64,000 bases of DNA from contig OY829326.1 of assembly GCA_963691655.1 (NCBI GenBank), positions 145,098,998 to 145,162,997 on the forward strand, read 5' to 3'. The position numbers and the translations under genes are program-made. The stretch's first letter is position 1; each line of letters begins with the position of its first letter. A model generated the notes under the pieces. It was not told the origin of the DNA and ran no database searches. It saw only the letters and a program-made list of their open reading frames with translations. Positions 1 to 12,721 of this stretch are shown piece by piece. This stretch comes from Toxonevra muliebris (Eukaryota; Arthropoda; Insecta; Diptera; Pallopteridae).

Positions 1-1357
1 ATTTCTGTAAAATAAAAAAATAAAATAATTTATTTTTTTCTTGTAAGTTCTGCGAAATATTTTTACAGCATTCACATCCAATGAATGAATTTTTTGTAAT
101 CAAAAACTTTCAACTTTGTCACTTTATTTTCTTTACTTTTTTATGTGTCATATAAAATTTCTATATAGATACTCAAGAAATAATCAAAGTACTCGTATAT
201 ACATACATATATACATACATACATGTATACATGGTGCATACCTATAGTTACATATATAATTTAAATCCATGCACACTTGATACATAAATTTAAGACCAGA
301 CAGGGAGACAAACAAATTATGCTCAATACCTTTGGGAAGATTTCATCAAAGATTCCAATGTATTCGTATATACCATATAGTAAAGCAACAACACAAAGAA
401 AATAAAAGGAAGTACAATTTCGCGCTGGAGAGCAATAATAATGATAATAGCAACAACAACAATGCAATGAGACACCCAAGCTAAATATCTATCTATCTAT
501 CTATATTTGTATACTACCAACGTAAAAATATTATATATATAGTATATGTATGTATGTATAGTATATTATGTACTCATATTAAAAAAGATAAAGTTTTATT
601 AGTTTTTCAGCAATGGCGGAAGTAACGCCATGGCAAATATTAAAGATAGAAAAAATAATAAAAGTAATAAAGATGAAGAAGCAAAATGCAAATGAAAAAA
701 AAATGAAATAAAATAAAACACACGAAATATATGTATATATGCAGTTGAGTAGGAGCACCGGAACAGCAACGATTGATGCCAACGTATAGTATAGCATCGG
801 TGGCATCGCACATTGGTGACGCTGGTGGTGGCTTCTACCAGTGAGCGAGCAAGTAAAAAATAAATAAAATAAAACAAGCCAAAGAAATGCAATGATTACA
901 AATGAGTTTTCATAAAGAAGTGGAAGCAATACATACTCGTAGATACAATATACGAGAACCAGTACAGCAAGGAGTATTCGTATGTACATGAAAGGTGCAG
1001 CACAAACGTCTGTAACCAAGGAAACTTTTGAGTTGTAACCTCTACTCTAAGTACCCGAAAAAATAGAAAAGGTGGCGGTTGCATTATTGACAGTGGAACT
1101 TTTCCTTTCAACAAGTTATTTTATTGGTTGATTTTTCTAATTTTCAACGACACACTTGAGAATTACATACATTTTTAAGTAAGAAACTTTTTTCGTTGTT
1201 TTCATTTTATGTTTATGTTCAGTTTTCTGTTTGAGTGTAAAAATTTTGATTGAATGTAAAGTTTGATGAATTTTTCGTGAGATAATAATAAACATAAAAC
1301 ATTCTTTACTTTTGCTTTTTTCATAATTTCATTCCTCAAAGATATGAAGGGTTACCA
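1..1357. other. AT-rich non-coding DNA with microsatellites
   Basis: No gene is seen. The stretch is AT-rich, with ATAC/CATA-type runs near 200-235, an (ATCT)n run near 486-504 and TATG/TA runs near 540-570. Open frames on the minus strand here are hydrophobic and low in complexity, as expected from antisense reading of A-rich DNA. No splice-site-flanked coding block is apparent. Confidence 0.6.
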
Positions 1358-1790
1358 GTGGGCGTTTTTTATAGCGTGCCACTGAAGTACTTTGAAAGTT
1401 TCTTTCATTTCTTCTTGCACATGAAAAAATTTCATGGGGATCGGAGTAGTTTGGCCAACACAGATTTCAAAAATTATTTTACTGGCATATGCTTTACTCG
1501 GTTTTCGTTGTTTCATGGCTTCCATAGAAGTAATTGTAGAAAAACTCTAAATTTTTTGCAGACCTGCATGAACTTACACCATGAACTGAAACAGCAGAGG
1601 ATTCAAAGGAGGGCTATGGGGGCTGTAGCCCTAGTCAAAAATGTAAATGCTTATAACCTTTTAAGATATACAGCGCAATTATTTTATCATATACTTTTTG
1701 ATAACAATAAATTTCAGGGCCGGTTTATAGACGTCCTACTTTTGAAGACCTTGATAATGGTTTCGGTTAAGTTTTGACCACTTCTTTGTT
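1358..1790 (+). other. Unrecognised 139-codon frame; right part is a repeated flank of the GGTCTGAATTTT array
   Basis: An uninterrupted plus-strand frame runs from an ATG to 1777, but I recognise no domain and the residue make-up (F, L, H, K rich) is that of AT-rich DNA. The right-hand part, around 1640-1760, reappears at about 39275-39530. Shared blocks include AATGCTTATAACCTTTT and a block resembling ATAGACGTCCTACTTTTGAAG. Both copies sit immediately left of a GGTCTGAATTTT array. I therefore read it as the flank of a dispersed repeat, not a gene. Confidence 0.4.
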
Positions 1791-3175
1791 CAGATTTTAT
1801 GACTAGGTTTTTGGTGTAAATTTTGCTGTGATGAATGTTTTTTGGTTTGACTTTTGACTAAATATAGGGTTGAGTTCTGATTTCTCCTCTAGTAAATACA
1901 GGGTTGAGTTTTGATTTCTCCTCTAGTCCAAGTTTGGTTTGAATTTCGGTCCAATTTTTGATTTGGTTTCCTCTCTGATTTGTGGCATAAATTTTATCTG
2001 AATTTTAGTCCTATTTTTGTTCTAAATTTTGGTGCGATTTTTGCTCTTAATTTTGGTTTTTAATTTGGAGTCTGAATTTGATGTACTTTTTGTTCAGAAA
2101 ATGGTTGTATTTGGATCTGATTTTTTATTTAATTTTCGGTCTGAGCTTTGGTCTAAATTTTTAAATTAACTTTTGGCTTCTTGGCTGAGTATTGGCCTGA
2201 ATACTTGTTTAAATCTGATTTTTGGTTTGAGTTTTATTTTACTTTAGTATGACTGTTGTCCTGCATTATTTGTCATTTGACTAATTTTTAACCTGACCAA
2301 GAACCAAGGAGCTGATTTTTAGTCTGGATTCTGGTTTAATTTTTGGTCATGTTTTAGCATGAATTTGATCTGAATTTTGGTCTCAGTTTTAGACCGACTT
2401 ATGTTCTGAGATTTGATCTTATATTCAGTGTGACTTTGGTCTGAAATTATTTCAAGTTTTACTCAGAATTTGAGGGTTGAGCCGAATTCAGTCTGAGTTT
2501 TGGCTTGGATTTTAGTCTGAACTTGGTGTAATTTTTGATTTGAGTCTCCGTTTGCTTAAGTCCAAATTTTGGTCAAATTTTACGGTCAGCATTTTGGTTT
2601 GCGTTTTGGTTTTACTTTTGATCTGATTTCTGATCAAATTTTTTTTTGGAATTTTGGTCTAACTTTTAGTCCGAATTTAAAAGGAATTTCGATTTCATTT
2701 TCTTTCTGAATTTGGTCGGAGTTTTGGTTTGAATTTTGGTGTTGATTTAATTTGAATTTTGGTCTTGATTTGGTCTAAATTTTGGTTAAACGTATGATCT
2801 GAATTCAGCGAGATCTTGGATCTGGTTTTGGTTTGAAAGTTTCTTCGATTTTAAGTCAGAATGTGGTTTAATTAATGATCGGGTTTTGCTCTAATTTATG
2901 GTCTAAATATTGGTGAGGTTTGCTAAAAATTTTGTTGGAATTTCGAGTCGAGTTTTAGTTTAAATTTTGGTCTTGATTTAGTTAAAATTTTGGTTTAACC
3001 TATGATCTGATTTTGGTTTGAATTTTTGTTTGATTTTAAGTCAGAATGTGGTCTAAGTAATGATCGACCTTCACTCTAATTTTTGGTTTAAACATCGGTG
3101 AGGTTTGGTCAGAATCTGGTTGGAATTTCGGTTCGAGTTTTGTTCTGAATTTGAATCTGAATATCTCTGTATAAA
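1791..3175. repeat. Degenerate tandem array of a GGTCTGAATTTT-like unit (copy 1)
   Basis: About 1.4 kb consists of imperfect repeats of a short unit close to TTTGGTCTGAATTTT, with spacing drifting around 12-18 bases. Within it, a block of roughly 210 bases beginning TTTTGGTCTTGATTT is repeated in tandem (near 2757 and near 2967), so a higher-order duplication lies over the short unit. Related arrays occur near 30.7-31.6 kb and 39.5-39.8 kb. It is strongly strand-asymmetric: T and G rich on this strand. Confidence 0.8.
1860..1927. repeat. Two 34-bp tandem copies inside the array
   Basis: AAATATAGGGTTGAGTTCTG... is followed directly by AAATACAGGGTTGAGTTTTG..., both ending TTTCTCCTCTAGT. The two units differ at two positions, so this is a recent local duplication inside an older degenerate array. 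Confidence 0.85.
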
Positions 3176-6028
3176 TTTTTCGGAATTCTTATTTTTTGTC
3201 ATTGTTTCGTACAATTTATAAGTATAGCTTCAGATATTAGCTATGTTCTGTAGCCATTATGTCAGCTGTTGCAGTGTTTGAGTTTGAAAACATAAATCGG
3301 CTGGGTTGGTCATTCATTTAATTTGAAGAAATCAGCGCCTCTCCGAAGTGTGAGTCTCGAAGATCAATTAAGAAGAAGCGGTGATTACACATGCATCCAA
3401 GGGTTAAAGTTACAGGTGTTCTTAACGGTTTTAAGTTTCTGACTATTTTTTTCGTCTATTGTTGAGGTGACAAGCCTAGATTGCAATGTTCCCTGACGAT
3501 TCAAATGACTGTTAATTTGAGGAGTGATGCACTGTTTAGAATGATAACTATGAGATTTTTTCATTCCAGCATTAAGTATATTTTAGCTATAGAGGGAACC
3601 AGTCTGGCAAATCTGGAAAATAGATCGCCGATTTTGTAGGCCTGTGTAATTAAAAAGCAGCATTGCATTTTATACATGTATGCAAGTCACATTTTAATAA
3701 ATACTTCAAGTAAGCATTCTTCAAAGTGTAAATATTTTTCCTTTTTACTATTCCATCACTCATTCCATTCATTCATTCAACAATTAGTCTTGCATCTAAC
3801 TACCGGAAAATGTATCTTAATTCCAACAGCCAGAAAAGCCAAACGCCAGCAAGTGTTAAAAATGATGATGTTGCCAAAGTTTTTTAATGTTACTAATAAT
3901 TCACATAATGCGGCACATCATTCAAAAGTATAAGAATTCTCATAAAATAAAAGGGTAATTTCTTCTCATTTTTTTGTTTTTGGTTTGTTTGTTACGTACC
4001 TACTTTTCTTTTGCCCTACACTGATGTAGCACTTTTACTACACTACATACTATTATTACCTACTACTTAATACTATACTTACTATAACTTTTTTTGTTGT
4101 TGTATTTTTGGCACTATTGTCTTGTTGCTGCTGTTGTTATTGTATAGCAAAAGTGTACTTATTTTTATGTATTGCGGTATGTAGTAGTTTGAGTAAGTGA
4201 AATTGCCTATTTTCCGTTGTATGCGTATAATTGTGAGTGTGCGTGTGCGTGTGTGTGTTTGAGCGTAAATAATGCGCTATGAGAAATGAAAAGTAAAATG
4301 GCCGACGCGTACAATTGTAAAAGTTTTTGAATGTAGTAGGCTTTTAAATATAATAAAGGATAACTTAATTTTAGGTTTATAAGCTTTATTGTTGTTGTTG
4401 TTGTTGTTGTTGTTAATGCTGTAAGCAAATGGATTAGTTTTACACATTCATTCACTCTCTTAACAATACACACATTTTAAAGATATTTAGGGAATTTGGG
4501 AATGAAGCATAAAAATATATGAAATAATAAGAAATAATAATGGAGAGTAAGAGTGGAAGATAGAGATCAATAGAGAAAGGAAATTTTTGTAAAATAACTG
4601 GAGCATTAATTCTCAGAAATAGAAGAGAGCATTTTCTCTCGAAGCTTTGTGCTAAATGGAATACTATTCTAAGTGGTAATAATCCGCATTGTAAAGGGAA
4701 ACCAGTAATAAATTCTGAAAGATTAAGTATCATTCATATCATACATAAACTTCAAAAGGGGCACAACTCAAAATAGAAAATTGACATATTTTGTTTTATA
4801 AAATAAATTTTTTTTATATGCATCATTAAGTGTTCAAAACATTTTTTTAATCGTTTTCTGAAAAAATTTTTAATTTCTACTTGCGCTCTTTTTGGTAGTT
4901 CCATAATAAAAGTTATATGTCATGTGCCTTTCTTCTGTGAGTGAGCAGTACCTCTCTAGGAACATACGACGATGTCCGTGTCACTGATACATTGACCCTA
5001 GTGGGTTCGAAACAATTGAGCTGCAGGAATCAGATACACCAAACTCAGTAAGTCTTCTTACCATGGTAGAAGTATTTAGAGGTAGATGCATTTTTTCAAA
5101 AAGTAGCCATTTTGAATTTTTGACAAGTAAAAGGAACATTTTAGAGATGCATTTTTTGAAATGGATACAAAAGAGAGAGTTAGTAGTAGATTATCAATAC
5201 TATTTTTATTACTTAGTACTAAAGTATAAATTATATTAAATTTGTTTTCTTTATTAGCAAATACCTTGAACATGATAAGAGTTAAAAAATATTATAAAAA
5301 GCAGCAACTAATTCTTCCTATGTACATGTAATACTACGAAAATTATTTTCTTATAAATTCTCACTTAAAAATTGAACCATTAAAATGCAAAGCTGTTGCA
5401 AAAAGAAGAATAGTATCAAAACAAATATTTTCCCAATTGTCAAAGTTCCTCTTACTTGTCAAAATACATCGACCTTCTTAATTCTTCTGCCATGCTTCTT
5501 ACTGCAAAAAAATGTAGGTTAAAGGTAAGCCTGAACTTAATAAGAAACACGATATTGAATCAGTTATTTGCAGAACATTGTCCTCGGGCAAATACTGAGC
5601 GTAAACTCACACATATTTAATAAGTGTAAATTGAAAAATCTCGTTAGTTGGCACAGAGAATTCAAGCAAATAAGATCTGCATCAGATGGTGAGCTAAAAA
5701 ATCCAGTACGCTACGTGCTTCGTATGAAGCCTCAGCGCACACAGAAATGTAACTGGGAGAGAGCAAATAAGGCATATTTTGGTACACGCAGAAAGGATTT
5801 TTGCATTTATTTATTTTAAATTAAAAATATTCTTTATTTTATACTAAGTATGATCTCAGTGTAGCGCTCTCACAAAATCACGCATACATTAACAATGAAT
5901 CAAAATACGTCTGCATAAGTTTTGGAAATGTCTGATTCAAATGAAGTGAAATACGGGATGTTTAAAGAGAACGAAAGAGCTGAAAGAGCGGAAGGCGAAT
6001 GGATAAAGAAAGGGGGGAAAGAGGGAGG
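3176..6028. other. Unassigned non-coding DNA
   Basis: No transposon end or convincing exon is seen. A (TTG)n run lies at 4388-4414. A frame at 5574-5688 is preceded by TTATTTGCAG and followed by GTGAGC, so it could be a small plus-strand exon, but its peptide is not recognisable and phase cannot be tested here. The rest is AT-rich, and purine-rich on the plus strand towards 5940-6030. Confidence 0.45.
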
Positions 6029-6036
6029 GTAGAGAT

Positions 6037-6320
6037 CAGTGTGGCCAACTCAGCGCTTTTCCCGCTGATTTTAGTGCTTTTTGAGAATTAAAACGCGGAA
6101 AAAAGTGATTTAGCGCTCAGCTCGTTTTTTTTCAATTTAAAATATCTTCGAAAAATCGAAGAAATTTTCATTGACTAGAAGTATCAGATGTGCCTGTATT
6201 AGTGAAAAATTTTAAATGTATTGACTTTTATAAGGGAACAAATTTAACGGGTTTTTAAAGAAAATACGCGTTTTATTCTTCATTTTAGCGGATTTTGAAA
6301 AATAAAAGTTGGCCACACTG
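6037..6320. mobile_element. hAT-type MITE with intact TIRs and 8-bp TSD
   Basis: The element starts CAGTGTGGCCAACT and ends with its exact reverse complement AGTTGGCCACACTG. It is flanked on both sides by the same 8 bases, GTAGAGAT (6029-6036 and 6321-6328). A terminal CAG...CTG with an 8-bp duplication is diagnostic of hAT superfamily insertions. At 284 bp it has no coding capacity, so it must have been moved by an autonomous hAT elsewhere. The perfect duplication suggests a fairly recent insertion. Confidence 0.92.
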
Positions 6321-6328
6321 GTAGAGAT

Positions 6329-6990
6329 AGAATATTGGAGAGAATGATTGAGTGTGAAAATGCTAGAGAGAAGTGGGAGACAGAAAAGGTGATAGAGAAA
6401 CAAAGCTTTTCTCAAGCTTGCATTCATGATTTTTCTTCTGAAATAATAAAATCAATTAGAAAACGGGATGCGGAAAGGTAGATTGAAAGAAAAAAGGGTT
6501 GCAAAAAGGAAGTAAAATGAGGAAAACAAAATGTGGTGAGAAATGATCCATAAACATTGACAATAGCAGCTACACGAACACACGACTACGAAATTCTATC
6601 GGCTACAACTGTCGCCTTGTAGTCAGCTACTAAACATAATGAAAACGGCACCACCTGCAGCAAACGCAGCCAAAACAACAAAAGCAAACTCTTTTCTCTC
6701 TCTGTCGCTTGTCAAATTAGAAATAGATTTAAAATTGGCTACAGCCACAATTGTGGTCGGTGGTCATGTAGTCGTGTCGTCGCCAAAATAATCGTCTCCA
6801 TAAGAACATGTGTTTTTTATAATTGGCAGATGTAGTCGTGTAGCAGCCGTCGTCAATGTGTATGGTGCAAAAGACAGAAATCGAGAGAAAATGAAATATG
6901 AAACGTTAAAGAAGTAAGAGGAAAAAGGAAAGAAACAGAGAGACAGTAAAAGCAGGGGAGGAAAAGCAGGGGAGTAAAATGTGAACAGAA
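6329..6990. other. Purine-rich non-coding DNA with a possible foldback
   Basis: No gene is seen. GCTACACGAACACACGACTAC near 6570 is echoed in reverse near 6767-6845 (GTAGTCGTGT twice, then GTCGTGTAGCAGCC), suggesting a degenerate foldback of about 290 bp. Ends and target duplication could not be fixed. The remainder is G/A-rich on the plus strand. Confidence 0.4.
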
Positions 6991-6993
6991 ATG

Positions 6994-7332
6994 AGGGCCG
7001 TTCACATATTACGTAACGCAAATTTTGACAAATTTTGACCTCTCCCCACTGGCGATAACACATCGTAGCAAAACCTACGTAACCCCCTTCCCTCTCCTAG
7101 TAACGTAACATATTTCTCTAGATATAATTTTTAAATTATAAAAAAATTTAAAAAATTAAAACATTAAAAGATCTCCATAAAAAAATTTTAGCCATGATAT
7201 TTGAATTCAGCAGTTGATGATCGCTTCCCCCTGCCCCATGTAACACTTCGTAACTAATTAGCGGACCCCCATCCCCCATCACTCCCCCCCTATCCCCTCC
7301 TCGCCTCGCGTGTTACTAAATATGTGAGGGCA
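6994..7332. mobile_element. Foldback/MITE-like repeat with C-rich core
   Basis: The left end, GGGCCGTTCACATATTACGT, is matched in imperfect inverted form by the right end (GTGTTACTAAATATGTGAGGG). The interior has runs of C in a pyrimidine-rich core (CCCCCATCCCCCATCACTCC), very unlike the surrounding AT-rich DNA. This layout resembles an interspersed arthropod repeat carrying ACGTAACGC-type termini. GAGGG occurs at both edges and may be target duplication or part of the element. Confidence 0.55.
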
Positions 7333-7379
7333 GAGGAGAGGTGATAAAGTAAGGAGGCCATCAAGACCACCATTAATGA

Positions 7380-7786
7380 CTGGGTGGATTTGACCCATAA
7401 TCGTAAATGCGATGAACTGAGGGGCTGTAGGTAGGCAAAAATTATGTTGCCTGTCATCTTAAAGCAACTAACAGACTTTTTGTTATCGCTTAACAGAAAT
7501 AGCTGTAGGCAGCTGGTGGAATTATATACAGGTCACTTACTTATCTTGGGCCAAACATTTGAATGTGATTGGCTCGGGAGCTAGTGTCTTCTGTGCTTCC
7601 TGCGGTTCAGAGGAAGAATGTGAAGAGATGGCTGACCACTTTCTTAGTGTCTACCCCTCTTTCTGTTAGACCAGAATTAGCATATTTGGTACTGGAGTGT
7701 TCAGAATCGAACACTTGTGGTTTTTGACATCGCAAGATCTGCTCAGGTTCATTAATAAATCTGGGAGATTTATAGAATAGCAAAAG
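7380..7786 (+). pseudogene. 3' end of an RNase H-bearing LINE (I superfamily type), broken
   Basis: Translation gives the C-terminal tail typical of I/LOA/Outcast-type non-LTR retrotransposons. A W...C..L..C block is followed by KIMLPVILKQL, then LLSLNRNSCRQLVELYTGH (the conserved leucine-rich segment ending in TGH). After a shift of frame come a Cys-rich motif CASCGSEEE, a degenerate H...C segment, and a final QDLLRFINKSGRFIE with stop. Two in-frame stops and one frameshift show it is dead. Only the region downstream of the RNase H active site remains, so it is a 5'-truncated copy, the usual product of target-primed reverse transcription. The exact clade is uncertain. Confidence 0.75.
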
Positions 7787-8029
7787 GGAACACGGGATAT
7801 AGTACGATGAACTTACAACTTATCAGAGTGCAGTATTCTTGAACATTTCTTTTGCATTTCCAATAAAAAAAAAAGCGGTTGGAAGAATTTTCGGTGCAAG
7901 TGCAACAGAAGGTTCCTTTTACCATTCTACAAAGTAGCTTTTTTCTTTCCTAGCACATCAGGAATTTCCCATTCCCTTCAATTCCAATGTGCCCTTGAAC
8001 CCATAGGGTCCAAACCCTGTTATAATTCA

Positions 8030-8370
8030 CATACATATTTAACAATATTAGATACAAGACCGACCGGTGAATAATGGCTTTAAAAAATCAGTTGTGGCAC
8101 TTCCTGTGTGAGGTAGTGCACCGTCTTGTTGAAACCAGAAGTGTTCCCATACCATTTTCATGAACAAACGGCTTCAAAACATCACAATAACTTCTCAATC
8201 GGGAGAATTGACAAGATATTTTGAATGTACAACTGAACTGCTGTTTCTGCTCCATAGCAAAAGTTACGTAAGACTAGCACTTCAAACACGTACTGTCATT
8301 AGTCGATCTGACGTTTCTTGTCAAAGTTATAGTGTTGTCTGATGGGTCCACCTATATGGCCCACCCTGTA
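8030..8370 (-). mobile_element. Deleted mariner-family relic
   Basis: Read on the minus strand, the sequence gives EHFWFQQDGALPHTGSATT followed by DFLKPLF. This is the second catalytic-Asp block (QQDGA..HT) of a mariner-type transposase that keeps W-F-Q-Q-D-G. About 200 bases further right is ACAGGGTGGGCCATATAG (reverse complement of 8353-8370), which resembles the terminus of such elements. The N-terminal DNA-binding region and the third acidic block are missing, so it is an internally deleted or decayed fragment. The other terminus was not found. Confidence 0.65.
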
Positions 8371-11300
8371 TGTATGCAAGTCCCAAATGTATACCGACTT
8401 TCATTGTTCCCCTTTACTACAAAAGCCTCCATCACCAGCTCTTCCAAATCCAACTAATGATCAATTCTGATAACTTGCAACTTTCAGAAAACATGTGAGC
8501 ACTAAAATTTCCTAAATTTTCCACTCAATCTATTATTGCTAGCTATGCTACTTGAAAAACTTCTCAAAAACTTTCTCTTCCTACTACGAACTACTATTTC
8601 ATCAATTAAGGAAAAACTCATAACGCTAATTGTTTTAAGCAACTTTGTTGCCAACATCCAACCAGAAGAAAAACATGAAAAGAAGGTGTGAAATCTGAAG
8701 CGTGAAATTCAAGCGTATAAATTCCAGAATATGGTGAAACTTTTCAACGCCAAAGAAAAATAGCCCAAGGCATTATAAACAAACAAAATACTGATACCGG
8801 ATACCAGGATACAGTGAGTACAATACCAAAAAAAAGTATGAATGTGTGTGTGCAGATATTATTGTTGTACGTGCATTTAACTTAAATAATGCTTATTAAT
8901 TTTTATACATCTACTTGCACTAGATGAGAGGGGAGTGAGAGTGAGTTTTGGGCACTAATAATTGTGTAATGAACTGTAAAAAAGTATTGTAGTGAAAATT
9001 ACTGCGAACAACAAAAACCAGATGCTCGCGCTCTCACTCTCACTCTCATTTGACACTGACTCGCATTCCTCTACACTTACGCTCTTTTATAAGTTTATGA
9101 GTGCGTAATTTTATAAAAAATTATTATTATTATTTTAATGATATTTTCTTTGGAAAAGAGAAATGTATTTGCAATTTTCATGGAGAAAAGTCATGAAAGC
9201 AAATGTTGTTATTTGTTGTTAATGCTGTTGTTGTTGCTGCTGCTGATGTGGTTTTCTTTGCTGCTTATGCTGTTATTGTTGTATGTGGTTTAAGCTTAAT
9301 TTTTGTGTGGCCAACAATTGTGGTTACAGTCTAACTGCGGCAATAACAATTTCAAATATTGGCAGCAATTTGCAAGCAATAGCAGCAACAGCAACAGAAA
9401 CATCAACAATAATGCAACGACGGCGGTGATAATAATTAAAGTAAGCGTAATTTTTGGTGAAGACATCGATGAAACGGGCCTCAGCGCTAGGAGGAGGAGT
9501 AGGAGGAGAACAACAAAGAGAGCGCCTTGAATGCTTCGTTGATGTTACCAAAGTTACGTATTAACTCATGCCGCCGTCTCTGCTGCTGCTCCTGCTGCTG
9601 TCACCCACCAGACAACAATCATTTCTGCTACTTACCACTGTTGCTGGTATTATTTTTTAGCTGTAACTCACATTCATACTTACATACAAACATAATTCCC
9701 TAGGGGGCAATTAAAAATGTTGCCAAAAAGAGTTTCGTTCGGTTTTCTTTGCGTGCTTGCTGCCTCAAGATCGATGTTGTCGTTGCCTTTGTTTTTGTTG
9801 CCTTTATTGTTGTTGCTGTCATTATCGTCATTCTCAACTTTATTGTTGTCGCTAGCGTTTTTTGTTATTTTTTTTTTTTGTTTCATCTTACATTTGCAGC
9901 TACTATTGCTGGTGCTGTGTTTTTTTTTTGTTGTTGTTGTTTCTTTTTGGTAACAATGGTGAACATGAAAATGAAAGTATCTTAAGTGCCTAAACAAAAC
10001 CACTCGCAGTAATAATCAAATTCAAAACGGAGTAGCAGAGGTGTAAAGGGGTTGAAAATTAACACCTAATATCCGAAAATCGCATCATCACCAGAACAAC
10101 AACAAAGAAAAACAAAATGGAAAGTTCAAATTTGGCGTATCGAGTGTGTCAAAGCAAAAATTGATGGTGAAAGTAGCAGCGTGCTGTGTGAAAAAGTTTG
10201 CAATTTCTTAAAAGTATCGCATTCGATTTCCCTTCCTCCTCCTTCCTAGCGGCTTGGAGTAGCAGGAATATATTTTTTGGTTGTTGTTCGAAAGCATTAT
10301 TAACAATACTTAAGGACACACTTTTATAATTGTGAACACACGCACACACATTCATTACAATTTATTTACAGCAGCGGATCTTTGAAGAAGGAAATAATGA
10401 ATATTGGATAGACAAAATAAATTGAGTAAGAAACATTTAATGCAAAATGATTGATGATCGGTGAATTGAATTTTTACGACCTCACTTCCAACAAAAGACT
10501 GAGACCGAGCCAGATTGGTCTCAATTATCCTTACCTTCAGTAAAATTTTTTATGCATTGATCGACAGAAGCCCTGCTTCAAGGGTGCTGTTCTAGACTAA
10601 TGATGTGCACTTGAGCCCATACGGGTTAGGCAAGAGTTATCGCTGTAGTGAGGGAGAAGAAGTACTTGCGTGAGAGCAAAGTTTCCCAAAGCTGGAAATA
10701 TCGCCCTTTTGTAGGCCATATAGGTATATTATTTTCAAGAGAATACGAAATATTATTATACTATGTTCCCACTGAGCCGAAATTGCGTAGTTTGGATCAT
10801 TTCCCTAATTTCGGCTGAAACTGCGTTGAAATGCTCAATTTTGGCATATAAAAATATGTCAAATGAAACCATGGAAATGAGGTAGTTTCAACGAAACCGC
10901 ATGGAAACTGAGCAAAAAATCAAATGCAACCCTGAATGCGTTCACTGGCAGGAATATTGAACTGAATTTGCTCTGGCATTTCTATTATGACATTTATATT
11001 ATGCTTTGCTTACAACTTGATTAATATGGAGAAACAAAAATATAAAAAAAAAATTTTTGGAGTGTGCGGGAAGAGTAGCTCATAGCTGAGGTATGAGCAG
11101 AAAGGTAGAAACTGCATAGGACAAAAAAAACAAAAACTTCTTTACATATGAACAAATGGCGGGTTAAGACCTATATTTATTTAGCAATAATTATATTAGC
11201 CGCCGGCATTTTACTGCAAGAAATAAACAATGAACTGTCAAACGAAACCAGCTTCACAATGTAAACGATTGTAGAACCATAAATTTTGATACAGAAGTTG

Positions 11301-12715
11301 CCTATGCCAATACAACGTCTGTGTGTAAAAATCAAAAAAAGGATGCTACAAATTTTCTCTGGAAAATTATCAGCGAAAGTTGTACTCCTTCAAAGTTTCA
11401 ATAAAGATAATTTTTAATTCTCATATCTTTGTATCGCTCCAACATCTAAGCAACCCACATACCGAAGATTATCTGTGCACAGAAAATCGGATTTGCTTCA
11501 ATCCTTTTATGTTACCTTCCTCCAGCCTTTCAGAGTCCAATTGTGTAGCTCATGCCATGCCAGCTGTTTGCTTTCATAATTCCACCATACAGACCAAACT
11601 CTCTTAGCCTTCTCTGTAAGGTCTCGACTGAATCGTTTATTAAACCTTAAACGTTCTTGAATTAAAATTACATATTCATGAACAACCTTATGTAGATATA
11701 ATTCGACCCTTTTTATTTAAATATTTTAGTTTTTAGGCTTATCCCTATGAAGCTCCTAAAATTTCAGATCCGCTACTGCACTTCTTTGATATAAGTCTGT
11801 ATGTCCTTGGCTTTTTTACCGAACCAAAGATGAAGAATGCAAAAACAAAAAGAAAAAAATTATATAAATAAATGAAAAGTACTTTTTGACGCTTTTGTTG
11901 CTCAGACGCTTATTGTTTTTTGTTACTGCTGCTGCCAATGTGGTTGTTGTTTCAGTTTGATATTTAAAACAGTGTTGTTGTACGCGTATTTTATGGGCCA
12001 ATTTCCTCTTGCGTTGCCTCTATTGTTTCTGTGTTTTTTGTTACTTGTGTGTGAGTGTAAATTGACACCGCAAAAATGAGTTAATAAGGCGATAAAAAGT
12101 TTGACAAGTGTTTTATTTTTCAGAGAAAGAGAAGGGGAAAGTGTCGGATTAGGGAAGAAAATTTTTCGAAGGAGTTATAGAAAGAAGAAGTTGGCGGAAA
12201 AGTAATGCTCAAAATTACATTAAATTCATTTCAAATTTAATTCCTTCATTTTTCGTTTGAACATGCTCGAGCATTTTAAGTTATCAATTGGGAAGCTTGT
12301 GACAACAATAACCATAGCACATTCGATTTTTGAAAGCTTTTGTATTTTGGCAGCAGTAAACACACCAGCCAGTAGCAGAACAACTATCTTCAGCCAAACC
12401 ATCTGGAGCCAAACCAACAGATGTAACCCAATCAACAGCATTATGCCCTCCAAGCTGTAGTCTACGTCACGGAGTCCATCCATAGTAAGCCCGGCAACAG
12501 TAAAGGAACTATTTTGAATGGCTCCCTATCCAAGATCTTGCTTGGAATGAAAGTTCTAAATGTAGGTCAAAAAAATTTATTAGAGGAGCCTTTTATCTTA
12601 TTTGCACATAATTCCGTTGCAGGTGTATCTTGGGAATCCGAGAGATATGCTATTTTGACACAACTATTTTTTTCCAAAGTCTGATTTAAGTAAATTATAT
12701 GTTAAAAGAGTTTAA
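8371..12715. other. Long non-coding stretch with CAG/TTG-type microsatellites
   Basis: No confident gene. Simple repeats of GTT/GCT or CAG type lie near 9207-9290, 9380-9400, 9575-9600 and 9770-9960. A short Asn/Ser-rich frame (9331-9440) follows GGTTACAG and ends exactly at a GTAAGC donor in phase 0, so it is a weak exon candidate. Near 10790-10835, AGCCGAAATT is repeated inverted as AATTTCGGCT, perhaps part of a small foldback. A minus-strand frame at 12226-12483 is hydrophobic and unrecognised. Nothing else is assignable. Confidence 0.5.
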
Positions 12716-12721
12716 TCTACC

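Noticed and set aside
579..1019. 146-codon minus-strand frame rich in Phe/Leu/Ile/Tyr
   Set aside because: Antisense of A-rich DNA. It is hydrophobic without a recognisable family, overlaps another open frame on the same strand, and has no splice or start context.
7001..7332. Promoter or CpG-type island because of C-rich runs
   Set aside because: The composition belongs to a foldback repeat with inverted ends. There is no adjacent exon.
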